Shown here: one piece after another, positions 1 through 9,420 of the stretch
Layout: each line of letters begins with the position of its first letter
Position numbering within the stretch: the first letter of the stretch is position 1
Notes under the pieces: generated by a model
The model's database searches: none
What the model saw: only the letters and a program-made list of their open reading frames with translations
What the model was told of the DNA's origin: nothing
Position numbers and translations under genes: made by a program
NCBI GenBank assembly: GCA_905235735.1
Contig: CAJOMU010000006.1
Span: 1-64,000 of the forward strand
Length of the DNA: 64,000 nt
Direction: 5' to 3'
Origin: an uncultured Synergistales bacterium
GTDB taxonomy: Bacteria > Synergistota > Synergistia > Synergistales > Aminobacteriaceae

Positions 1-445
1 CTTTCAGTTTGCGTTCAATCTCGAAGCATCGGGGTGCGGATATATCTTCAAGATTTATTCCTCCGAATGAACCTGAAATGTTGTAGATTGTCTCAACGAA
101 TGCATCAACATCTTTCGTTTTCACGCACAGAGGGAATGCATCAACTCCTCCGAATGATTTGAAGAGCACGCACTTTCCTTCCATTACTGGCATACCTGCT
201 TCAGGGCCTATGTCGCCGAGTCCCAATACTGCGCTTCCGTCTGTTACGACGAGACAGAGATTATGCCTTCGTGTTAAGGTGTAGCTTTTCGTGATGTCCT
301 TCTGAATCTCAAGACATGGTTGTGCTACTCCGGGTGTATATGCGAGTGATAATTCTTCCTTTGTTGATACAGGGACTGTTGAGATGACTTCGATTTTACC
401 CTGCCACTGTTCATGTTGTCTGAGTGATTCCTTCGCATAATCCAT
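1..445 (-). CDS. NAD(P)-dependent malic enzyme, N-terminal part
   Basis: Oxidative decarboxylation of malate to pyruvate in the cytoplasm. The first ~148 residues are present and the gene runs off the left edge of the window. The translation contains the malic-enzyme N-terminal signatures 'AYTPGVAQPCLEI', 'VTDGSAVLGLGDIGPEAG' and 'MPVMEGKCVLFKSFGGVDA', which form the malate/metal-binding lobe. The start is ATG at 445-443, with an AGGAGG-type site about 15 nt upstream (461-467). The length of the N-terminus fits the short bacterial malic enzymes. Cofactor preference cannot be judged because the Rossmann domain lies outside the window. Confidence 0.93.
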   Translation of the reverse strand, partial: MDYAKESLRQHEQWQGKIEVISTVPVSTKEELSLAYTPGVAQPCLEIQKDITKSYTLTRRHNLCLVVTDGSAVLGLGDIGPEAGMPVMEGKCVLFKSFGGVDAFPLCVKTKDVDAFVETIYNISGSFGGINLEDISAPRCFEIERKLK

Positions 446-515
446 AGTAATAAAGAAGATTCCTCCTGAGAAAAATTTTTCAGATATGCGAATAATGATA
501 CAACAATTTTTATAT

Positions 516-1704
516 TCAGGAGTTCAGTGCATCTCTTATGGCTTCGAGCCACGCGTAACCATATCGTTCATCAGGTTCAATATATGATCCTTCTGACCAT
601 TCGTTCCATGCGTTGAGGAATATGTACGGGCGTGTATATTCTTCGCGAACCTTTTTCACAAGACGTGTCATATATTCACGGAATTTTTCAGGTGTTGCTC
701 CCTGAAATAACCAACCTTTTTTTCTTCTGGGTGTTTCATCATAGTCCTTGAATGCTCCAGCAATAAACCTTCTATCCGTATGCATGTCTTCAAGATTTAT
801 TCTCCAAAATTCCTCATAATTAGAGACAGTTAATTTTTGGGGATATATGACTCTTTTAACTCTTCGTATAGTTTCAAGCAGTCCGACAGAATTAAGAAGC
901 CTCTTGACTGCCTCTTTTGCAGGGGAATGACTGAATCTGCGTATGTCCGCCGCAAAATTTGGCTGTCTCTGTATATATGCGTCAACCGAAAGCTCCTTGC
1001 ATGTTCCAGTAATGCAGTCAAAATATGATGGTAAATCGGCTGCTATAAAAATTCCAGGAAAACCATTCTCTTTGACTCTTTCGCGTATGAGTTGAATCTT
1101 TTCATGTACATTAGGAATATCGACCAAGCTCCACATTACAAAAAAAGGTTTGCCGTCTTCCTTAATATATCTGGGGTCTGCAAAGAATTCACAAAGATAA
1201 TCTACGTGGCGTTTCAATTCGTCTGCGTCAGAATAATCTACTTCCGCTATCATCTCGTTTCCACCTTCATCCCAAGTACGTCGTGTCCAATTATGATTTG
1301 CCCAGTACATACAAAACGGGATATCAACGTTAGGATTGTGAAGCATTCTCTCAAGAGGTTTCTCTAAAAGTTTATGGCCTCCCTTGAACCAGTAATGATA
1401 ATAACAAAATCCGTATATGCCGTATTTCTTCGCAAGTTCTGCCTGTGCTTCCATTACACCATCATCAAGAAGGCAATAATAATTCTTGTTCAATGGTACT
1501 CTTGGCTGATAGTGTCCTTCAAACAGTGGCACTGCCTTCTTCACTGTTGTCCATTCTGTGAAGCCTTTTCCCCATGCTTTATCATTTTCTGGAATTGTAT
1601 GGAATTGCGGAAGATAGTACGGTATTACTTTGACATCTGAAGAGACAGTATTATGGCTGGTCGGCTGGTCGGCTGAGTATAACTTTATTCTCGCACACTG
1701 TCAA
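516..1704 (-). CDS. WbsX-type glycosyltransferase/GH99-like protein, out of frame with its start (phase OFF)
   Basis: The frame from 516 up to about 1690 encodes a WbsX/GH99-like glycan protein, a family found in O-antigen and capsule loci. It shows 'IPYYLPQFHTIPEND', 'GKGFTEWTTV', 'GFCYYHYWFKG' and 'NAWNEWSEGSYIEPDERYG'. The conserved N-terminal block has no in-frame ATG, GTG or TTG before a TGA at 1701-1703; the first possible start (GTG 1544) would cut off the conserved block. A well-placed start, TTG at 1704 with AGGAGG 6 nt upstream, lies in another frame that ends at TAA 1651-1653. Between them is an 8-bp tandem repeat. One more 8-bp unit would join TTG 1704 to the WbsX frame. I infer a phase-variable gene in the OFF state; a decaying gene is the alternative. 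Confidence 0.75.
1655..1675. repeat. 8-bp tandem repeat GGCTGGTC, 2.6 copies
   Basis: Two perfect copies of GGCTGGTC (1655-1662, 1663-1670) plus GGCTG (1671-1675) lie within the 5' coding region of the WbsX gene. Because 8 is not a multiple of 3, each gain or loss by slipped-strand mispairing changes the reading frame. Three full copies would restore the frame, two leave it off. Confidence 0.75.
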
Positions 1705-1786
1705 TCGTTACCTCCTATGATTTTTCTTGAGATTATATCACAGCAGAAAAGAGACCCGAATTAACTTCGAGCCTCCTCAAATTCTT

Positions 1787-2653
1787 TTAGCCTCCGTAGT
1801 ATTTTATTAGTGCCTGCGTTCCATTCTCTGATAATCCATCCTCTTCAAGTTTCTTGTAATGACTCATCACCGTAACCAATACATCAAGATTCAATGCCTC
1901 CTTGTTCGACTCATCTATCGCAAGAAGCAAATCCTTCACGAAATGCTTTATCGAAAATCCAGGCGTAAAATCTCGGTCAAGTATTCTTGCCCCTGCTGTA
2001 TCAAGCTGCTTTGACCCTGCCGCTCCAGTCGATACCGCACGAAGAAATTTCGACATGTCTATATCTTTCGACTTCGCATATGTCATCGCCTCACACACTC
2101 CAGCAATAGTTCCAGCTATCATAATCTGATTCGCAAGTTTCGTATGCTGTCCCATTCCAGCAACGCCCATGTAGTTTATGTTCGTTCCCATTGCACGGAA
2201 TAACGGCAGACACGCTTTGTAGTCTTCTTCATTGCCGCCTACCATTATTGAAAGTGTCGCTGTCTTCGCCTGTGCCTGCCCTCCCGTAACTGGTGCATCA
2301 AGAACATGAAGACCTCTCTTCGTCCCTTCATCGTAAATCAATTTCGCTAACGTTGGACTGTTCGTCGTCATGTCGATTATGTATGTTCCCGATGCAGCAC
2401 TGTCTAATATTCCACCGGTAACAAAATATACATCTTCTACATCCTTCGGTATTCCAAGCATGGTTATTATTACACCGCAGTCTTTCACACAGTCATTTAT
2501 AGTGTTATGGTATCTGGCTCCATTGTTTATGACATCATAGACTTTCATGATTGAACGCGCATATATGTGAACTTCATATCCCAGCTTCACAAGATTACGC
2601 ACCATAGGCTTCCCCATTCTCCCAACCCCAATAAATGCAATCTTCTTCTTCAA
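1787..2653 (-). CDS. beta-hydroxyacid dehydrogenase (3-hydroxyisobutyrate dehydrogenase / tartronate semialdehyde reductase family)
   Basis: A 288-residue NAD(P)-dependent oxidoreductase of the 6-phosphogluconate/3-hydroxyisobutyrate dehydrogenase superfamily. The N-terminal Rossmann motif is 'IGVGRMGKPMVRNL' and the substrate signature is 'DAPVTGGQAQAKTATLSIMV', with the catalytic lysine region 'GQHTKLANQIMIAGTI' near residue 170. The length matches the family. The start is TTG at 2653 behind a GGAGG site. The exact substrate (3-hydroxyisobutyrate, tartronate semialdehyde or other small beta-hydroxyacids) cannot be decided from sequence. It stands alone, divergent from the glycosyltransferase at 2733. 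Confidence 0.88.
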   Translation of the reverse strand: MKKKIAFIGVGRMGKPMVRNLVKLGYEVHIYARSIMKVYDVINNGARYHNTINDCVKDCGVIITMLGIPKDVEDVYFVTGGILDSAASGTYIIDMTTNSPTLAKLIYDEGTKRGLHVLDAPVTGGQAQAKTATLSIMVGGNEEDYKACLPLFRAMGTNINYMGVAGMGQHTKLANQIMIAGTIAGVCEAMTYAKSKDIDMSKFLRAVSTGAAGSKQLDTAGARILDRDFTPGFSIKHFVKDLLLAIDESNKEALNLDVLVTVMSHYKKLEEDGLSENGTQALIKYYGG

Positions 2654-2732
2654 CTCTTAATTTACCTCCGGGGATTTTTCTGTTATTGTATCATTAACAT
2701 ATTCATATTCTCAGTTCAGAAAGGATGTTTTC

Positions 2733-3671
2733 ATGACCGCAAAAATTTCTGTTGCTCTCGCTTCGTTCAATGGGATTAGATTCATAGGTGAACAGTTAGA
2801 TTCGATAATGGAACAGACGAAAGCACCTGACGAAGTTATTATCTCTGATGACAATTCAACAGACGGAACATTTGAATTCTGCAATGAATATATCTCTCGG
2901 AATAAATTAACGGGCTGGCATGTCTCACAAAATGATTCAAATCTGGGTGTGAAGAAAAATTTTATGTCTGCATTCTCAAAGTGTACAGGGGATTACATAT
3001 TCACATGCGATCAGGATGATGTGTGGATAAATGACAAGATTCAAGTTATGGTTCAGGTCATGGATTCACGTCCTGAAATCATGTGTCTGGCATCGAATTA
3101 CATTCCCCTCGTTAATGGTGAGAGGATTCATGCGAAGGTTAAGAACATCGAACGTGATGACGGAACTGTGATGCAGTTCAGGCTATGCGATACATGGCTC
3201 GATAATATGAGACCGGGCTGTACGTATTGCTTCAGGCGTGAACTCCTAGATAAGTTTAACGTAATGGACATTGAGAATCAGATTCATGACTCTATGCTCT
3301 GGAAGTATGCAATAACTTCTGACTCACTGTATCTTTTGAACAGGCTACTCATTCTGTATCGCAGGCATGGTGATAACGCAACGAATCAGTTTCACAGAAT
3401 ACCTCCAAACATTGAACAGAGAATTGCAATCATAGATGATGAAGCTGAAATGTACAGAAGATTCCTTGATGCCTCATACGAACTAAACATACCTGAACAT
3501 AATCAGAAACTCATGAAGGCCAAGATAGATTTTCTCAGCAGACGCAGAAATATTCTCTCAAAACGAAATGTCTTCAGAACGGCCATGTTCGTCATGATGA
3601 ATTTCAAGTTTTACCCAACGTCAAGAAATGCATTGAGTGATATATATGCGGCACTCTTACTGAGAACATGA
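2733..3671 (+). CDS. family 2 glycosyltransferase
   Basis: A 312-residue cytoplasmic GT-A fold glycosyltransferase, probably transferring a sugar to a surface glycan. It begins with 'ISVALASFNGIRFIGEQLDS', followed by 'PDEVIISDDNSTDGT', and the metal/nucleotide-sugar motif 'YIFTCDQDDVW' near residues 88-98, as in rhamnosyltransferase-like GT2 enzymes. The C-terminal part is less conserved and has no membrane segment. The ATG follows AAAGGATG. With the WbsX gene it suggests a small glycan region at this end; acceptor and sugar are unknown. Confidence 0.88.
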   Translation: MTAKISVALASFNGIRFIGEQLDSIMEQTKAPDEVIISDDNSTDGTFEFCNEYISRNKLTGWHVSQNDSNLGVKKNFMSAFSKCTGDYIFTCDQDDVWINDKIQVMVQVMDSRPEIMCLASNYIPLVNGERIHAKVKNIERDDGTVMQFRLCDTWLDNMRPGCTYCFRRELLDKFNVMDIENQIHDSMLWKYAITSDSLYLLNRLLILYRRHGDNATNQFHRIPPNIEQRIAIIDDEAEMYRRFLDASYELNIPEHNQKLMKAKIDFLSRRRNILSKRNVFRTAMFVMMNFKFYPTSRNALSDIYAALLLRT

Positions 3672-3726
3672 TAAAATTTGCAAAAATCTTTATCTTACGG
3701 AAAGGCAACGGAGAAACAATAACCAT

Positions 3727-6700
3727 ATGAATAAACGCCCCGTAATAAAATCTATTACCCATTCACATCGAAACAAAACATTATTCAACCGCGCAGGTAT
3801 TTCCGCAGCTGCATATATGATTCCAGATTATGCTCATACTCTTGCGGTCTTCCCTGATGCTTTGCAGGCTTCAACTTTCATTCAGGACTCAAAGACACTC
3901 TTCCCTGAACGCAATGCATACCTGCTCAATGAATTGCCTATGACATCAGAAACTGACGGACTGAAGGCATTACTGCTTGAACGCGGAGAGACCATAAGAC
4001 GCTGGATTGATACGAAAGGTATTCTTGCAGCATATCCGGGTTCACTCATGTCATCGTGTCTGCTCGGAAGTCAGGAGAGAATCATAAAACGTTCAGAGAA
4101 ATTCAATCTCGTGAAATTACATGAATGGCTCGAACTGGCAGGATATAAACGTTCAAGCCTCGTGTGGTCGCCTGGTCAGTATGTTCAAAGAGGATTCATT
4201 CTTGATGTATATGATCCAGGTTACGCATTGCCCTTACGCTTTGAGTTCTTCGATGATGAACTTGAACGTATCGGTTCATTCCACCCTGACACTCAGAAGA
4301 GCAGCAAGGACTTAATGCATCTTGAAGAGATTACACTTCACGGACTGAATGAGGCGACAGTGAAATTTCCGGCTGAATTATTGCCCAATGACACAATCAC
4401 TCTCATGTTTGAACCCGACAAAATAGAGGCTCAATCCGAATCATTTTCATGGCTATGGAATGAGATATTTCATCAGGCAGGAGTGAACAGAGACATTAAT
4501 ACATGGCCTAAAGTGTATAAGAGGCTATCAGAATTCCCAATCGTGAGAATTTCAAATGAACTTGAAAAATCTGATGCTGAACTTCCAATTGAATCACTTC
4601 CTGCGTTCAAAGGAAACCCGAAAATTATTCTCGGATTATGCGAAGAACTTGCAGGGAAAAAATTCAAGGTAAGTGTATACACGAATAACCCTGTGTTCGC
4701 TAAACTGCCTTATGAGATTCATGATTCGTTATTGTCGTCAGGATTCATTGACACCAGAGCTAAGCATGTCTTCATCTCTGAACGCGAATTAGCCGGAATA
4801 ACATCATCATCACTCGCGCAGAGACGTGCACCAAATGAATGGAACGATAACGGAAGATTATCGCCTGGTCAGCTTGTGATTCATGAGGATTACGGCACAG
4901 GAATATTCAGAGGCATCGAAACAGTCGAATCTTCTGGGATACCTATGGACATGCTCGCAATTGAATTCGCGAATGATAACAAGCTGTTGATTCCTGTCCT
5001 GCATTCGGATAAATTAACTGCACTCAATGAGCATGAAAGTGAAGCCGTTAAACTCGATACACTTAAAGGCAAGTCATGGAAGAAGAATTACCAGAAGAGT
5101 CAGGAACGTGCACGTCAGGAAGCAGAAGAACTCATGAAGATATTCGCAGAGCGTGAACTTCAAAGACGAGAGGCATTCCCTGAACCAGATAACGAATATG
5201 ACGACTTCGTGAAAGCATTCCAGTTCAACGAGACAGCAGATCAGCTCAAAGCTACAGATGAAATCATGAAAGACCTGTCGAGTATATATCCTATGGACAG
5301 ATTGCTTGTAGGTGATGTTGGGTTCGGCAAGACTGAAGTAGCAATGAGGGCAGCGTTCCGTGTCATTGAGGCAGGGTATCAGGTTTGCATTCTCGTGCCG
5401 ACAACTATACTTGCCCAGCAGCATTACGTTACATTTCAGTCGAGGTTCTCAGGTTTCCCTATAAGAATCGGATTGCTATCACGATTCATATCGAGACGTG
5501 AAGCTGTTCAGATTATGAGTGATACTGCACTTGGAAAAATTGATATTCTCATTGGAACTCACAAACTACTTCAAAAGGATGTGTTCTTCAAGAAACTTGG
5601 CCTCCTCGTAGTTGATGAGGAACATCTGTTCGGAGTAATGCATAAAGAGAGCCTCAAGAAAACATACGGTGCTGTTGATATTCTCAGTCTGACAGCTACA
5701 CCAATCCCAAGAACATTGGCCATGTCATTAAGAGGACTGCGAAGCATATCTGTGCTCTCAACACCTCCTGAAGACAGATTACCAGTTACGACCTACACAG
5801 GAAAATTTGAACCTGGAACGATAAGACGCGCAATAACATATGAACTCAACAGAGGCGGACAGGTTTACTTCCTCTCGAACAAGATTTCGAGAATGCCTGA
5901 GTATGAACGAATGCTCAAAGCGTTTTTCCCTGATGCAGCTATCAAGAAGGCTCACGGTCAGATGCACGAAAAGGAACTTGAAGATACCATGCTTGAATTT
6001 TACGACGGCAAGATTGATATTCTCATTGCAACTACAATTATTGAGAGCGGTCTTGATGTCGGAAGGGCAAACACGATTCTTGTCGATAATGCAGAGGAAC
6101 TCGGACTCGCACAGATGTATCAGCTCAGAGGACGTGTAGGCAGAAGAGGTGAGAAGGCGTTCGCATACTTCTTCTACTTCAACAGGAATGAACTGAATCA
6201 GGATACGATTGACAGACTTGATGCAATCTCAACGATGCAAGAACTCGGTTCGGGCTACAACATTGCGATGCGAGATTTGGACATTCGCGGAGGAGGAGAT
6301 ATTGTCGGAACGAATCAGCATGGCATGACACGAAACAGCAGTTATAACATCTATTACAGCATGTTAGAGAAGGAACTGAACAGGTTACGCGGCGTTGAAG
6401 ATGAAGAACCTACCGAGATAAATTCTGACAGAGGCGGCGGTTTCATACCTGAGCAATATATTCCGCAGGATGATGTGAGAGTTACGATCTACAGGCGAAT
6501 GATTAACGCTGTAGGGCCTGATGAATTTTCCGCATTGATTGACGAGATGACAGACAGATTCGGTAAGATGCCTTCTGAGGTGAATTATCTTGTCGGACTT
6601 ACAGCATTACGAAACTTTGGGAAGGGCTTCGGAATTGAGAGCGTGAACATCAAAAAGGGAATGGTAACAGTGAAACATAAAGGCAAAAGCATTCCAGAGT

Positions 6701-6753
6701 TCATGAAAGCATATATTAAGATGCTCGGAAGAAACGTGAAGTTCAAGGCATAA
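3727..6753 (+). CDS. mfd: transcription-repair coupling factor Mfd
   Basis: A 1008-residue ATP-dependent translocase that displaces RNA polymerase stalled at DNA damage and recruits UvrA. Domains in order: degenerate UvrB-like N-terminal region (~1-300), CarD-like RNA-polymerase-interaction domain starting about residue 377 ('LSPGQLVIHEDYGTGIF'), RecG-like helicase with Walker A 'GDVGFGKTE' (~529), 'VVDEEH' (~629) and 'LTATPIPRTLAMSL' (~656), helicase C domain with 'QLRGRVGRRGEKA', and a TRCF C-terminal domain (~890-1000). It is about 140 residues shorter than the E. coli protein, mainly in the N-terminal half. The ribosome site is weak (GGAG 13 nt before ATG). Confidence 0.97.
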   Translation: MNKRPVIKSITHSHRNKTLFNRAGISAAAYMIPDYAHTLAVFPDALQASTFIQDSKTLFPERNAYLLNELPMTSETDGLKALLLERGETIRRWIDTKGILAAYPGSLMSSCLLGSQERIIKRSEKFNLVKLHEWLELAGYKRSSLVWSPGQYVQRGFILDVYDPGYALPLRFEFFDDELERIGSFHPDTQKSSKDLMHLEEITLHGLNEATVKFPAELLPNDTITLMFEPDKIEAQSESFSWLWNEIFHQAGVNRDINTWPKVYKRLSEFPIVRISNELEKSDAELPIESLPAFKGNPKIILGLCEELAGKKFKVSVYTNNPVFAKLPYEIHDSLLSSGFIDTRAKHVFISERELAGITSSSLAQRRAPNEWNDNGRLSPGQLVIHEDYGTGIFRGIETVESSGIPMDMLAIEFANDNKLLIPVLHSDKLTALNEHESEAVKLDTLKGKSWKKNYQKSQERARQEAEELMKIFAERELQRREAFPEPDNEYDDFVKAFQFNETADQLKATDEIMKDLSSIYPMDRLLVGDVGFGKTEVAMRAAFRVIEAGYQVCILVPTTILAQQHYVTFQSRFSGFPIRIGLLSRFISRREAVQIMSDTALGKIDILIGTHKLLQKDVFFKKLGLLVVDEEHLFGVMHKESLKKTYGAVDILSLTATPIPRTLAMSLRGLRSISVLSTPPEDRLPVTTYTGKFEPGTIRRAITYELNRGGQVYFLSNKISRMPEYERMLKAFFPDAAIKKAHGQMHEKELEDTMLEFYDGKIDILIATTIIESGLDVGRANTILVDNAEELGLAQMYQLRGRVGRRGEKAFAYFFYFNRNELNQDTIDRLDAISTMQELGSGYNIAMRDLDIRGGGDIVGTNQHGMTRNSSYNIYYSMLEKELNRLRGVEDEEPTEINSDRGGGFIPEQYIPQDDVRVTIYRRMINAVGPDEFSALIDEMTDRFGKMPSEVNYLVGLTALRNFGKGFGIESVNIKKGMVTVKHKGKSIPEFMKAYIKMLGRNVKFKA

Positions 6754-6767
6754 ATGCGCATAAAAAA

Positions 6768-6796
6768 TCCGGCCTGACGTTTTGATTCAAGCCGGA
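6768..6796 (-). terminator. rho-independent terminator between mfd and the FAD oxidoreductase
   Basis: TCCGGC (6768-6773) pairs with GCCGGA (6791-6796). Read on the minus strand the hairpin is followed by six T residues, so it best serves the minus-strand oxidoreductase gene. It may also stop mfd transcripts. Confidence 0.8.
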
Positions 6797-6807
6797 CAAA
6801 TTTATTC

Positions 6808-8754
6808 TTAGAGTTCCATTGCCTGCACTATCATATCAACTGCTTCTCCTTTGGTCATATCGTTATTCAATGCTGGAAGTGATATTGCATGTCCCGCAAT
6901 CTTTTCTGCACGTTCTTTCATCTTCGCAATGTCATCGTCATTAACGGGGTCATCAACTCCGAATGTTCCAGGCTCATCATCACCTTTGGGATATGCTTTA
7001 GGTTCAGCAATGCCGTAGATGTTCGACAACTGAATACTTCCGAAAAATTTGTGTCCTTCAGGAACGTCAGCATAATCGCAAAGTGAAAGCACAACTCCCG
7101 AATTCAATAGCTCTCTTTGAACACGAATAGCCTTAACGTTTCGAGGCTGTGTACCTTCACGTACCGCTATTGCTGCTAGTGCACCTGCTGCCTGTCCTGT
7201 CATCATGCAAATGGGCTGAAGTCTCAAAGCTCCTGCTGCAATTCTCGACATCGATAGATTCTTCTCTGCGGCAATGAGTCCGTCAACGTTTTTCGGAATC
7301 AGAATGTCCATAGGAACCTGAAAATCTCCAACAGGTTTATGTTTTTGAATATAATCTGCACTTTCTCCTAAATCACTTTCAATGTATTCTTTCGTATCAG
7401 AGTGATGAAGGTCTAATACGTATTTTCCGACAGCAATGGCATTCTGAATTTCATTGTTCGCATGGCCGTCATGATAGCTCTGTGAATTCTCGTACAACTC
7501 CTTTGATGTCAGCGTATGTTCACCGACAATGCGCCGTGATTCTCTGACGTATGCAATCGGGGGCATATGACGTGCTATATTCTTCCATTCGTCTGGAAGG
7601 TCGTTAGCGGCATCTGGAAGTTCACCGTATTCATTTTCATCGACTGACCATGATTCATGAAGCTCATTCTGAACGTAATAGATGAAATGCAATGTCTTTA
7701 TGAGCGCATCACGTTCAATTCTTTTGCGTAATGTTCTGTCTTCGAGATATGCGGCAGGCAATCCGTAATTCCCTTTCCACATGCTGTAGCCTGGATAATC
7801 ATTTCCCCAGTTCACTCCTGATTTCGTGATTTGATTCCATGTACCTGAATCATAATTGCCGGGCAGGAATGAATCAGGTAAACCGCGATATGCATTATGA
7901 GCCGCAAAATTCAGAGGGAGTTTCACGGGGAATGTGCCTTCAAAAATTCCGCCATTCTTCGTTATGTAACGTTCATAGTTCCATTTCGCATGATCGTAAC
8001 CTGGCAATGGAGATTTAGGTTTCAGATGTTCAGGAATGCCTTCAGGATATTTCCGAATGATTGCTGTCCACGTTATATCTTGAATCATTGTATCGTTCTT
8101 AATGTTCGGAGTGATTGAATTCCCTGCTCTGTAATCTGCACCTGAAATAGGCAGAATGTCTCCGTATTCAGTTGCATCGATTAAAACTTTGCATGCAATG
8201 TTCAGCTTTCCGTTCGGGGTCTGAATGATTACGCTGTTGATTCGCAAGTTGTCGCTGATTCCGTTTTCATTTGAGGCAATGACCTTTTCACTTCCGACAG
8301 CAATTATCTCAGAGTGAAATAAAATGTCAGGAGCATCTTCACCTCTGGCCATGTCGGATAAAATTCTGTGTCCTATGAAGGGTTCAAATGCTGCTTCAAG
8401 TGATCCGCCTGAATTCCAGTAGCAAGTCAGAATCGATTTTCCACGTTCCGAATAATATTCTTCGATTCGATTCATGAACTCACGGTACAAACCGCTTCTC
8501 TTACGGCTCAAATCATCCATTGTTGAGACACCTGCCGCAGTTGCCTGACCTCCGAGCATATTCGACTTCTCGACGATAAGAACGTTCATGTCCATGTGTG
8601 AAGCCTGAATTGCTGCCGCGATTCCCCCCATGCCTCCGCCTGCTATGATGATGTCGTAATTATCCCGCAGTGTCTGTGCATATGACAATGATGATGATGT
8701 AAGAGTGAGTGTGAATGTGATTATGAGTATGAGTGATTCAAAAATTTTACGCAT
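6808..8754 (-). CDS. exported FAD-dependent oxidoreductase
   Basis: A 648-residue flavoprotein of the FAD_oxidored type. A signal peptide (about residues 1-26, 'LILIITFTLTLTSSSLSYAQ') is followed directly by a dinucleotide-binding motif 'DIIIAGGGMGGIAAAIQA' and 'EKSNMLGGQATAAG'. The central 'VLIDATEYGDILPISGADYR' and C-terminal 'ICMMTGQAAGALAAIAVREG' are typical of the family. The last ~20 residues ('NNDMTKGEAVDMIVQAMEL') resemble the end of an S-layer-homology repeat, but only a fragment is present. Export suggests a periplasmic or surface role; the substrate is unknown. It has its own terminator at 6768-6796. Confidence 0.85.
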   Translation of the reverse strand: MRKIFESLILIITFTLTLTSSSLSYAQTLRDNYDIIIAGGGMGGIAAAIQASHMDMNVLIVEKSNMLGGQATAAGVSTMDDLSRKRSGLYREFMNRIEEYYSERGKSILTCYWNSGGSLEAAFEPFIGHRILSDMARGEDAPDILFHSEIIAVGSEKVIASNENGISDNLRINSVIIQTPNGKLNIACKVLIDATEYGDILPISGADYRAGNSITPNIKNDTMIQDITWTAIIRKYPEGIPEHLKPKSPLPGYDHAKWNYERYITKNGGIFEGTFPVKLPLNFAAHNAYRGLPDSFLPGNYDSGTWNQITKSGVNWGNDYPGYSMWKGNYGLPAAYLEDRTLRKRIERDALIKTLHFIYYVQNELHESWSVDENEYGELPDAANDLPDEWKNIARHMPPIAYVRESRRIVGEHTLTSKELYENSQSYHDGHANNEIQNAIAVGKYVLDLHHSDTKEYIESDLGESADYIQKHKPVGDFQVPMDILIPKNVDGLIAAEKNLSMSRIAAGALRLQPICMMTGQAAGALAAIAVREGTQPRNVKAIRVQRELLNSGVVLSLCDYADVPEGHKFFGSIQLSNIYGIAEPKAYPKGDDEPGTFGVDDPVNDDDIAKMKERAEKIAGHAISLPALNNDMTKGEAVDMIVQAMEL

Positions 8755-8846
8755 GATATATTCTCTGCCTCCTTTGATGATTGCATTGTATCAGACGCGA
8801 CAAAAAATGAGACAGAACATTTGAACGAGTCCTGCCTCAATGAAAT

Positions 8847-9131
8847 TCAAAGGCCAAAAATTTCTGAATGACTTCCAAGCCTCTCAAGCACATCATCACC
8901 TACATACGTATACACAAGCAGCAAGTCGGGCCTGATATGACACTCGCGAGAACCTTCCCATTGACCGTGAAGCGCATGATCCTTATACGACAACGGAAGA
9001 CGCATACCCTGTCTTAAGGTCTCAACAGTTTTATGAAAATTTTCACCTTTCCTCAGAATATCCCGGTATCTGCCTCTGCTCTCACGCTTCAGATCGCTCT
9101 TAAAGAAGCTGCGTTGTCTAACCTCCCGCAT
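8847..9131 (-). CDS. YafQ-type mRNA interferase toxin (module 1)
   Basis: A 94-residue RelE-superfamily toxin of the YafQ branch. It keeps the four residues known to be catalytic in YafQ: His in 'YKDHALHG', His and Asp in 'CHIRPDLLLVY', and His in 'GSHSEIFGL'. The start ATG 9131 lies inside the upstream antitoxin gene (43-bp overlap) with AGGAG 8-9 nt before it, so the pair is translationally coupled. It is the last member of a four-module head-to-tail array. Predicted role: ribosome-dependent mRNA cleavage when its antitoxin is degraded. Confidence 0.9.
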   Translation of the reverse strand: MREVRQRSFFKSDLKRESRGRYRDILRKGENFHKTVETLRQGMRLPLSYKDHALHGQWEGSRECHIRPDLLLVYTYVGDDVLERLGSHSEIFGL

Positions 9132-9391
9132 ATTTCTGTCTCCTCTAGTATCTCGTCAACTTCATCCCACGAAAAAGGATAGCTTATATTGTGTTCTCTC
9201 TCATATAGGAACGCAAGAGTATCACGCGATGGATTGCCATACTCATCATATGATGGTTCAGGATCAGCATCTTCATCGAAATCTGCGAGGTAACCTTCGT
9301 AATCAAAATCGCGAACAAGCTCATCAATCTCTTCTTTCGTCAGCTTCCTTGTGGGTTTCACCCATGCTTTGCGCGTCAATGTATCTGCCAT
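9089..9391 (-). CDS. putative antitoxin partner of the YafQ-type toxin (module 1)
   Basis: A 100-residue acidic protein preceding and overlapping a YafQ-type toxin. It lacks an obvious ribbon-helix-helix N-terminus of the DinJ/RelB type. Instead it has a short basic start, 'KLTKEEIDELVRDFDYEGY', a very acidic stretch and 'DEYGNPSRDTLAFLYERE', a pattern shared with the other antitoxins here. I chose ATG 9391 because AGGAGGTGAG lies 7-8 nt upstream; a GTG 9 nt earlier sits inside that site. The function is inferred from position and from the conserved pairing. The C-terminus (~15 residues) differs from its neighbours. Confidence 0.75.
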   Translation of the reverse strand: MADTLTRKAWVKPTRKLTKEEIDELVRDFDYEGYLADFDEDADPEPSYDEYGNPSRDTLAFLYEREHNISYPFSWDEVDEILEETEICGRLDNAASLRAI

Positions 9392-9420
9392 ATCTCTCAC
9401 CTCCTCTCTTCAATCACTAA

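Noticed and set aside
1542-1544. GTG 1544 as the start of the WbsX gene
   Set aside because: It would remove the conserved 'YLPQFHTIPEND...GKGFTEW' block, which is plainly encoded upstream in the same frame, and it has no convincing ribosome site.
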